Below are positions 38,675 through 45,150 of a stretch of 45,150 nucleotides of DNA, one piece after another. The notes beneath the pieces are model-generated. The model was given only the letters and a program-made list of their open reading frames with translations. It was not told the DNA's origin and did not search any database. The stretch is from assembly GCF_003857015.1 (NCBI RefSeq), contig NZ_QGGF01000251.1:1-45150 (forward strand), given 5' to 3'. This stretch comes from Micromonospora globispora. GTDB lineage: Bacteria; Actinomycetota; Actinomycetes; Mycobacteriales; Micromonosporaceae. Each line of letters opens with the position of its first letter. Position 1 is the first letter of the stretch. The position numbers were made by a program, and so were the translations under genes.

Positions 38675-41600
38675 TCAGCCCGCCAGGTGGGCCCAGCGCT
38701 CCTCCAGGTCGCGCCACGGGCCCTGCGCGGCCACCGTCCCGTCCACCAGCACCACCACATGGTCCGCACGGACCAGCGCGGCCCGCTTGGACGTCGACCC
38801 GACCACGGTCACCCCGTGCTCGCGCAGCGCCGACCAGAGCGCGAGCTCGGTGGTGACGTCCAGCGCGGACGACACGTCGTCGGCGATCAGCAGCTCGGTA
38901 CGCGGGGCCAGCGCCCGGGCCAGCGCCAGCCGCTGGAGCTGCCCGCCCGAGAGCCGGGTCCCCTTGTGCCCGATGAGCAGCCCGAGCCCGCCGCCCGCCG
39001 CGGCCAGGTCGTGCTCCAGCTGGGCGGTGGAGACCGCACCAGCGGCGTCCACGTCGTGTCCGAGGGCGATGTTGTCGGCCACCGTGCCGGAGAGCACCCG
39101 GGGCAGTTGGCCCACGTACCCGACCTGGTTGGGGCGGAGGAACAGCTCCGGCTCGGTGACCGGCTCACCGTTCCAGCGCAGGGCGCCGGCGTGGTGGACG
39201 ATCCCCGCGAGGGCCCGCAGCAGCGATGACTTGCCCGAGCCGACCGGCCCCACGACCAGCACCAGCTGTCCCCGTTCGACGGTCAGGTCGACGTCCCGGA
39301 CGGCCAGCGTCCCGTCGGTGTGCAGCGCCCCGAAGCCGGCCAGGTCCAGCCGGCGCAGCGGGTGCCGCGGTGGCGGCTCCGGCGCGGGCGCGGTCCCGGC
39401 GGCCAGGTCCACCCCGGGCACCGACGCCGAGTAGCGGCCGATCCCCGTCATCGCCACCGTCCGCCGGGTCCACACCCGGGCCGACGGGTAGTGCGAGACC
39501 AGCGAGGCGGTGGTCCAGGCGAACCAGCGGGCCGCGCCGAGGGTGGAGACCGCCACCAGCGTGGCGCCGGCGGAGAGGCCACCGGCCAGGTAGAGCGCCC
39601 ACGCCCCGATCGGCAGCAGCCCGCTCACCACCGACGGCGTGGATCGCGCCCACACCTGCATGGCGATCTCCCGGCGCTGCCGGTCGCTGCGGACCGTGTC
39701 CAGCGCGGCGAGATGGTCCAGCACCGGACGGGTGGCGCCGGCCAGCTTGACCGTACGGGCCGCGGAGAGCGAGGAGACCAGCGCGGTGGCGAACGCGGCC
39801 CGGGCCTTGACGGTGCCGCCGGCGGTCCGCTCCAGCCGCGGCCCGAACAGCGTCGCCGCCAGCCCGGAGACCAGCATCGTCCCGACGAAGAAGAGCGCCG
39901 GTACGAAGCTGCCGGTCACCGCGGTCATGGTGATCACGATCGCCAGCGAGATGAACTGGTCCATCAGGTTGTCGGCCAGCTGCACCACCCGGTCGGTGTC
40001 GCCGCCCTGGGCGACCACCTCAGCCGGGGTGTGGCCGCTGACCCGGCGCGGACCGGTCTGCCCGTGCACCAGGCGCAGGCTGATCCGCAGCATCTGCCGG
40101 ATCCACCACTGCGGGAACCACAGGTTGGTCAGGTAGGGCAGCGGCAGGACGACCAGCAGCGCGGCCGCGATGCCGAGCGCCGGCAACCACGGGCTGCCGC
40201 CGTCGACCACCTCGGCCCAGAGCCACGGCAGCACCGCGCCGTCCAGCCCGAGCAGGGTCATCACGATGAAGATGCCGACCGAGACCAGCCCGTACCGCGG
40301 GTCGTTGGTGCCCAGCCGCAGGATCTCCCGCAGGGTCCGCGCGGGCGGCGGCGCGGGCAGCGGCGGCGGATCGGTCTTCGGTACGGCCACCGCGGCCGGC
40401 CGGGTCACCTCGACCGGCGCCGCCTCCGGCCCGATGTCGTCCCACGGCTCCCGCGGCCCGGGCAGCAGGTCAACCCCGCCCCGGGCGGCGCCGGCCGAGG
40501 CGTACGCGCTGGCGTGGCTGCTGGCCAGCAGCTCCGCGAAGCGGGCCGACTCGCGCAGCGGACCGGCCTCCAGCACCTCACCGTCGGCCATCATCACCAC
40601 CTCGTCGCAGCGGCGCACCGACGAGAGCCGGTGGGCGATGACGATGCCGATCCGGTCGTCGAGCAGCCGTTCGGTGGCCTGCCGGACCCGGGTCTCGGTG
40701 ACCGGGTCCAGCCGGGCGGTGGCCTCGTCGAGGATCACCACGTGCGGGTCGCGCACCAGGATCCGGGCGAACGCCACCAGTTGTTCCTGCCCGGCGGAGA
40801 GGACGTGCCCGCCCTCGCCGAGCTTCGTGTGCACGCCGTCGGGCAGCTCGGCGATCCAGCCGGCCAGCCCCAGCTCCTCCAGCGCCCGGGTGGCGTCGTC
40901 GAGCAGGTCGGGGTCGAAGAGCGCGACGTTCTCGGCGAGCGTGCCGGCCAGGATCTCGGTGCGCTGCGGCACCACGGCGATCCACCGGCGCAGCGCCTCG
41001 ACGTCCAGATCCACCAGGTCGGTGTCGCCGAGGAAGACTGTGCCGCGTGGCACGTCCACCGCCCGGGTGAGCACCTTGGCCAGCGTCGACTTGCCGGAGC
41101 CGGTGCGGCCGACCAGGGCGTACGACCGGCCCCGGGCGAAGGTGAGCCGGATGTCGCGCAGCGCCGGCCCCCGGTCGTCGCCGCCGGACGGGTAGCGGAA
41201 GGTGAGCCCGCGGACGGTCAGGTCACCATCGGCCGGGGCGGCCCCGCCGGCCGGTTCCTGCCAGGCGTCCTGGAGCAGCTGCACCCGGGCCCAGGCGCCG
41301 AGCGCGTACTGGAGGTGCGGCACCCAGCGGGCGATGTGCTCGACGGTGGCGCCGAACGCGAGGGCGAGCAGCCAGATGGCGGTCAGCCGGGCGGCGTCGA
41401 TCCGGCCGCCGGCCAGCGCCCACGCACCGGCGAGCACCACGGTGGCGATGCCGACCCGGATGGCGCCGGCGGAGATGGCGGTGACCCGGGCGGACATCCG
41501 GAACACCCGGCCACCCCGGGCGATCACCTCGGCGGCCCGTCGGGCGTAGAGGCGCAGCACGTACGGCCGGGCGAGGGTGGTGCGGACGTCGTCCTGGCCG

Positions 41601-42175
41601 TGCACCGCCTCCTCCATCACCGCGGCGAGATCCGACCAGGCCTCCTCCTCGGCCATCCGGGCCGGCGCGATCCGGGCGGTGGGGCGGCGCAGCACCCCGC
41701 CGAGGAGCGCGGTCAACAGGATCATCCCGACGCCCGCCGGCCACCAGACGATCAGGGCGCTGACCGTGGCGAGCAGGCAGACGGCGAGGCCCTGAACCAG
41801 CCGGACGCCGGTGTTCCGCATCTCGGCGGCGACCTGGTAGACGTCGTTGTCGATGCGGTCGAGCAGCTCGCCGACCGGGGTGGTCTCCAGGGTGGGCAGG
41901 TCCTGTCCGAGCGCCACCCGGCAGAGCCGGCGGCGGACGTCGGCGGACCAGTCGGCGGTGAGGCCGGCCATCAGCAGCCCGACCAGCAGGTCCGTGACCA
42001 CGGCGGCGGCCAGCGCCACGGCCAGCGCGGTGAACCAGCCGGTGGACCGGTGCACCAGCACGGGACCGGCCAGCGCCGAGGCAGCCGCCTGACCGCCGGC
42101 GCCGAGCACGATCAGCAGGACCACCACGGCCATGCGGCGGGGCGCGGTCGCCCACAGGTCACGGAGCAGGCGCAT
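38675..42175 (-). CDS. fused ABC exporter with two membrane and two ATP-binding domains
   Basis: A 1166-residue full-length exporter: membrane domain 1 (about 1-300), ATPase 1 (318-545), a Pro/Ala linker, membrane domain 2 (625-905) and ATPase 2 (950-1166). ATPase 1 has Walker A GRTGSGKST (356-364), signature LSAGQ (459-463), Walker B ILDEA with E484 and H-loop H515. ATPase 2 has GPVGSGKSS (976-984) and LSGGQ (1075-1079), but D1100 replaces the catalytic glutamate (LLIADD) and no histidine occupies the H-loop. One composite ATP site is thus canonical and one degenerate, as in heterodimeric exporters. ATG at 42175 has GGGGGA upstream; the longer frame to 42235 is unlikely. The cargo is unknown; the TetR gene upstream is a plausible regulator. 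Confidence 0.93.
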   Translation of the reverse strand: MRLLRDLWATAPRRMAVVVLLIVLGAGGQAAASALAGPVLVHRSTGWFTALAVALAAAVVTDLLVGLLMAGLTADWSADVRRRLCRVALGQDLPTLETTPVGELLDRIDNDVYQVAAEMRNTGVRLVQGLAVCLLATVSALIVWWPAGVGMILLTALLGGVLRRPTARIAPARMAEEEAWSDLAAVMEEAVHGQDDVRTTLARPYVLRLYARRAAEVIARGGRVFRMSARVTAISAGAIRVGIATVVLAGAWALAGGRIDAARLTAIWLLALAFGATVEHIARWVPHLQYALGAWARVQLLQDAWQEPAGGAAPADGDLTVRGLTFRYPSGGDDRGPALRDIRLTFARGRSYALVGRTGSGKSTLAKVLTRAVDVPRGTVFLGDTDLVDLDVEALRRWIAVVPQRTEILAGTLAENVALFDPDLLDDATRALEELGLAGWIAELPDGVHTKLGEGGHVLSAGQEQLVAFARILVRDPHVVILDEATARLDPVTETRVRQATERLLDDRIGIVIAHRLSSVRRCDEVVMMADGEVLEAGPLRESARFAELLASSHASAYASAGAARGGVDLLPGPREPWDDIGPEAAPVEVTRPAAVAVPKTDPPPLPAPPPARTLREILRLGTNDPRYGLVSVGIFIVMTLLGLDGAVLPWLWAEVVDGGSPWLPALGIAAALLVVLPLPYLTNLWFPQWWIRQMLRISLRLVHGQTGPRRVSGHTPAEVVAQGGDTDRVVQLADNLMDQFISLAIVITMTAVTGSFVPALFFVGTMLVSGLAATLFGPRLERTAGGTVKARAAFATALVSSLSAARTVKLAGATRPVLDHLAALDTVRSDRQRREIAMQVWARSTPSVVSGLLPIGAWALYLAGGLSAGATLVAVSTLGAARWFAWTTASLVSHYPSARVWTRRTVAMTGIGRYSASVPGVDLAAGTAPAPEPPPRHPLRRLDLAGFGALHTDGTLAVRDVDLTVERGQLVLVVGPVGSGKSSLLRALAGIVHHAGALRWNGEPVTEPELFLRPNQVGYVGQLPRVLSGTVADNIALGHDVDAAGAVSTAQLEHDLAAAGGGLGLLIGHKGTRLSGGQLQRLALARALAPRTELLIADDVSSALDVTTELALWSALREHGVTVVGSTSKRAALVRADHVVVLVDGTVAAQGPWRDLEERWAHLAG

Positions 42176-42258
42176 CGGACATCCCCCGGCAGTCGATGGC
42201 GGAAGTCCCAGCCTGCTCTGTGCCCCCGGGGCCACTCAACGCATTTACGCCGTGCCGG

Positions 42259-42852
42259 TCAGGTCTGGGCGACCCGGCGGACGATGCCGAGCAGCGCCTC
42301 CTGCACGTCGTCGATCGGCCGGTCGGGCTGGAAGACCAGCCAGTCCACGGCCACCACCAGCCCGACGCCGAACAGCGCCGAGCTGGCGGTCCGGACGTCC
42401 AGGTCGGCCGGGAGGTCGCCGCTGGCCACCCCGGCCCGCACGGTCTCCGCGATCACCTCGATCGCCTCGCCGCGGAGCAGCCGCAGGGTCTGCTGCCACT
42501 CCCGGTTCGTCCGCCACATCTCCGACAGCAGCAGCTGGGCGAAGGCCCGGTAGCGGCGGATGTACTCCAGCTCGGTCCGGACCAGGGCGGCCAGCGCCTC
42601 CCGCGGCGGCAGCCCGGCCACCGCGGCCCGGAAGTCGGCGGTGAGCAGGCCGATGCCGTGCCGCAGCAGCTCCTCGAAGAGCACCGTCTTGGACTCGAAG
42701 TTGTAGTAGACGGTGCCCTTGGCCACCCCGGCCCGGGCCGCGATGTCGTCCACACTGGTGGCGGAGAAGCCCTGCTCGGCGATGAGTTCCACCGCCGCCA
42801 CGAAGAGGCGCTGGCGGGTGTCCTCCCGCCGCCGCGACCGTCCGTCCGTCAC
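42259..42852 (-). CDS. TetR-family transcriptional regulator
   Basis: A 197-residue TetR repressor. The helix-turn-helix spans about residues 31-52 (ATSVDDIAARAGVAKGTVYY, then NFESKTVLF). The C-terminal domain includes FAQLLLSEMWRTNREWQQ, which resembles the ligand-binding half of efflux-linked members. The GTG at 42852 has GGGGAGG four to five bases upstream; the frame extends upstream into the YhgE-type gene but that part is not used. It lies between the YhgE/Pip-like membrane protein gene and the ABC exporter gene on the same strand and probably controls one or both. Confidence 0.88.
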   Translation of the reverse strand: MTDGRSRRREDTRQRLFVAAVELIAEQGFSATSVDDIAARAGVAKGTVYYNFESKTVLFEELLRHGIGLLTADFRAAVAGLPPREALAALVRTELEYIRRYRAFAQLLLSEMWRTNREWQQTLRLLRGEAIEVIAETVRAGVASGDLPADLDVRTASSALFGVGLVVAVDWLVFQPDRPIDDVQEALLGIVRRVAQT

Positions 42853-42941
42853 TGGTCCTCCCCGTCGACCCGTCCGGCACGCGCCGGTGGGCCGGCCCGT
42901 GCCGGCGTCCGGTGTCAGCACTGTGCGGCCCATCAGCATCC

Positions 42942-45092
42942 TCACATGGTCAGTTCGGGGTGGAGCTTGGCCGGGGTGAGCCGGCGGGACCGGCGCGCCG
43001 CGCCGATGGTCAGCACCATCGCGCCCACGCCGAACGCGGCGAGGACGACCGCACCGGTGACCACCGGCCCGGCCGGCCCGCCGTTGATGGTGTGCCGGAG
43101 CCCGGCCACCACGTACGTCATCGGCAGCCACGGGTGGATCGCCTGGAAGAAGCCCGGTGAGGTCTGCACCGGGTAGGTGCCGCCGGAGGAGGTGAGCTGG
43201 AGCATCAGCAGGGCCAGCGCGGCCAGCCGGCCGGCGGGGCCGAGCGCCACGCCGAGCAGCTGCATGATCGCGGTGAACGAGAGCGAGGTCAGCACCAGCA
43301 GCCCGAGGGTGGCCACCGGGTGCACCGAATCCAGGCCGAGCACCAGGGTGACCACGGTGAAGAGCACCCCGGATTGGGCCAGCCCGATGGCCGCGGCGGG
43401 CAGCCAGCCGGCGAGTGCCACCCGCCAGCCGGGCGCGTCGGACATGACGTGCCGCCGGTTGACCGGGCGGAGCAGCATGTACGTGATCATCGCGCCGACC
43501 CAGAGCGCCAGGGCCAGGAAGTACGGGGCGAAGCCGACGCCGTACGAGCCCGCGGGGTGCTGCGCGTGGCGGATCAGGCCGACCGGGTCGCCGAGAATCT
43601 TGGAGCGGCTGTCCGCGTCGTGGTAGCCGGGCAGCTTCTCCGCCCCGGCGGCGAGCCCGTCGGCGAGGTCGCCGGCACCACCCTCGAGCGTGGTCAGTCC
43701 GGCGGCGAGCCGGTGGCTGCCGCTGCTGAGCTGGGCCAGGCCGCCGTCGAGCTGGCGCGCGCCGGTGGCGAGCCGGTAGAGCCCGCCACGGAGCTGGTCG
43801 GCGCCGTCGGCGGCGTCGCCGAGCCCGTCGCGGAGCCGGGCGCTGCCGTCGGCGAGGGTGGTCAGTCCGTTGGCGAGCTGGTCCACCTTGGCCCGGGCGG
43901 CGGCCACGTCGTCGGCCAGGTGCGGCGCGTCGGCGGCGATCTTCCGGGCGGTGGCGGCCACCTCGGTCATCTGCTTCTTCAGCGCGGCCAGGTCGGTGTC
44001 GTCGAGGGTGGACCGGACGGCCTTGGCGGCGGTGACCGCCTGGTCGGCGGCCTGCTGTGCGGCGATCACGCTCGGGTCGTCGGCCAGTTCGGGGTGGGCC
44101 GCGACGAGCGCGTCGAGCCGGTCGCGGACCTTCTCCGCCTGGGTCACCGCCTCGTCCGCCCTGGCCGGCAGGGCGTCGATGCCGTCGGCGAGCGACTGCG
44201 CGCCGTCGGCGATAGCGGTGGCGGAGCGCTGGATCGTCTGCGCGTTGTCCCGCAGCAGCGGCTCGATGCTGTCGGCGGCGCCGTCGACCCGGTTGGCGAC
44301 GGCCCGGGTGGCGGTGGCCGCCTGTGCGGTGCCGTCGGCGATCTGCGCCGCGCCGGTCTGGAGCTGGTCGAGCCCATTGGCGAGCTTGTCCGCGCCCTGG
44401 GCGGATCGGTCGAGCCCGTTGGCGAGCTGCCCGGCGCCGTTCTCGGCGTCGTCCAACCCGTTGGCGATCTTTCCGGCGCCGTCCTGGGAGGTGCCGAGCC
44501 CGTCGGCGATCTTCCCGGCCCCGTCGGCGGCCCGGCCGGTCTCGGCCTTGGCGTCGGTGAAGCCGATCAGCATCTTGTCGAAGTACGACCCGGCGGCGCT
44601 CTCCGCGGCGGCGGCCCGGATCTCGCTGAACGCGGAGCGGGCGAGCAGGCCGGAGAGGTAGTTGGTGGCGTCGTCGTTGACCACCTTCAGCTCGCCGCGG
44701 CGGGCCGGCTGGTCCGGGTCGGGGCTGGCGGCGAGGCTGGCGGAGAAGTCCGCCGGGATGGAGAAGACCAGGTGGTAGCGGCCGCTGCGCAGACCGGCGG
44801 TGGCGTCGGCCGGGTCGGTGACCGTCCAGCCGAAGACCTTGCGGTCGAGCAGTTCGTCGGTGAGGTCCTGACCGGCGTGCACCTCGGTGCCGTCGCCGGC
44901 CTTGGCCGGCCGGTCGGCGTTGACCAGGGCCACCGGGATGCGGTTTAGGTTCCCGTACGGGTCCCAGAAGGCGTAGAGGTAGAGGGCTCCGTAGAGGAGC
45001 GGGATGACGGTGAGGACGGCGAGCGCGGCGCGCGGCAGCCGGCCCCGGGTCATCCGGCGCAGCTCGAAGAGCGCGAGACGAATGACACTCAT
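42942..45092 (-). CDS. YhgE/Pip-type ABC-2 membrane protein with repeat-rich extracytoplasmic domain
   Basis: A 716-residue protein with one N-terminal transmembrane segment (residues 21-42), a large extracytoplasmic domain and about five C-terminal helices from 522 to 698. The N-terminal part after the first helix (DPYGNLNRIPVALVNAD) is the YhgE/Pip signature. Residues 190-259 contain five 14-residue repeats and 405-479 a run of heptads of the form L-x-x-G-x-x-x, giving long coiled coils. Homologues include phage infection protein and type VII-associated membrane proteins; the function is not settled. Its ATG overlaps the stop of the next upstream gene (ATGA), so they are coupled. Confidence 0.88.
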   Translation of the reverse strand: MSVIRLALFELRRMTRGRLPRAALAVLTVIPLLYGALYLYAFWDPYGNLNRIPVALVNADRPAKAGDGTEVHAGQDLTDELLDRKVFGWTVTDPADATAGLRSGRYHLVFSIPADFSASLAASPDPDQPARRGELKVVNDDATNYLSGLLARSAFSEIRAAAAESAAGSYFDKMLIGFTDAKAETGRAADGAGKIADGLGTSQDGAGKIANGLDDAENGAGQLANGLDRSAQGADKLANGLDQLQTGAAQIADGTAQAATATRAVANRVDGAADSIEPLLRDNAQTIQRSATAIADGAQSLADGIDALPARADEAVTQAEKVRDRLDALVAAHPELADDPSVIAAQQAADQAVTAAKAVRSTLDDTDLAALKKQMTEVAATARKIAADAPHLADDVAAARAKVDQLANGLTTLADGSARLRDGLGDAADGADQLRGGLYRLATGARQLDGGLAQLSSGSHRLAAGLTTLEGGAGDLADGLAAGAEKLPGYHDADSRSKILGDPVGLIRHAQHPAGSYGVGFAPYFLALALWVGAMITYMLLRPVNRRHVMSDAPGWRVALAGWLPAAAIGLAQSGVLFTVVTLVLGLDSVHPVATLGLLVLTSLSFTAIMQLLGVALGPAGRLAALALLMLQLTSSGGTYPVQTSPGFFQAIHPWLPMTYVVAGLRHTINGGPAGPVVTGAVVLAAFGVGAMVLTIGAARRSRRLTPAKLHPELTM
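44316..44525 (-). repeat. five tandem 14-residue (42-bp) repeats inside the YhgE-type gene
   Basis: Residues 190-259 split into DGAGKIADGLGTSQ, DGAGKIANGLDDAE, NGAGQLANGLDRSA, QGADKLANGLDQLQ and TGAAQIADGTAQAA. Each is two heptads, the DNA period being 42 bp. Confidence 0.8.
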
Positions 45093-45150
45093 GCGGTCAC
45101 CTCGGGGGTCTGGTCCTGCGCCGCCGACCGGGGGGCGACGAGGGCGGGGA
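45089..45150 (-). CDS. C-terminal end of an upstream gene (cut by window edge)
   Basis: The last 19 sense codons and a TGA (45091-45089) are visible, reading PALVAPRSAAQDQTPEVTA. The stop overlaps the ATG of the YhgE-type gene. The tail is low-complexity and gives no family assignment; by context it may be a second subunit of the same membrane system. Confidence 0.55.
   Translation of the reverse strand, partial: PALVAPRSAAQDQTPEVTA

Noticed and set aside
39320..42553. A 1077-codon plus-strand frame opposite the ABC exporter
   Set aside because: Same explanation: a reverse-complement shadow of a real gene with biased codons; no motif or ribosome site.
43320..44948. A 542-codon plus-strand frame opposite the YhgE-type gene, rich in GGEPV-like repeats
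   Set aside because: Its apparent repeats are the mirror of the 14-residue repeats in the real gene on the other strand.

Overview
This window is a stretch of actinobacterial chromosome, most likely from Micromonospora or a close relative in the Micromonosporaceae. The basis is the very high GC content, strong G/C bias at third codon positions, frequent GTG starts, many 4-bp ATGA/GTGA gene overlaps, and the gene families present (an N-terminally extended actinobacterial MetAP, a deazaflavin-type nitroreductase, a CPWAHR-type thiol reductase, a SAV2177-type methyltransferase, intergenic hairpins of a recurring type). No rRNA, tRNA, CRISPR array, transposase or phage gene was seen. Genus is an inference.

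Layout. 1-3776 is housekeeping and miscellaneous: the end of a DUF4439 protein, an F420-type nitroreductase homologue, a nucleotidyltransferase-like protein, a VIT-type membrane protein overlapping methionine aminopeptidase, and a small STAS protein. 3795-7460 is a 1221-residue signalling protein combining sensor, histidine kinase, receiver, SpoIIE phosphatase and RsbW-like ATPase; it is convergent with the STAS gene and preceded by a possible stress-sigma promoter. 7719-14588 is a minus-strand operon reading permease, FadR-type regulator, glutamine-synthetase-like ligase, aldehyde dehydrogenase, SDR and class C26 gamma-glutamyl hydrolase. That set fits a gamma-glutamylated amine (polyamine or monoamine) catabolic route. 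14955-22053 holds UbiA, DUF456, GGDEF-EAL, methyltransferase, thiolase and a glutathionyl-hydroquinone-reductase homologue.

22152-35911 is an aldarate/dicarboxylate catabolic island built around a LysR regulator: tctCBA plus a universal stress protein on one side; KdgD, GudD, a galactarate/talarate dehydratase homologue, alpha-ketoglutarate semialdehyde dehydrogenase, an AEC carrier, malate:quinone oxidoreductase and a D-2-hydroxyacid dehydrogenase on the other. Together they would import D-glucarate/galactarate and convert them through 5-keto-4-deoxyglucarate and 2,5-dioxopentanoate to 2-oxoglutarate. Three promoters in this island share one architecture with identical spacing: a 17-bp T-N11-A inverted repeat, then ATGC, a TTGGACA -35 and a TANNNT -10. 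This is a readable LysR regulon and the best-supported discovery here.

35973-37466 holds a 29-codon leader peptide ending in the VDL...ASGVC pattern of actinobacterial cysteine-type leader peptides, followed by a DAACS symporter, suggesting sulfur-dependent attenuation. The right end carries an Old Yellow Enzyme, a fused asymmetric ABC exporter with one degenerate ATP site, a TetR regulator, a YhgE/Pip-type membrane protein with 14- and 7-residue repeats, and the last codons of a further gene.
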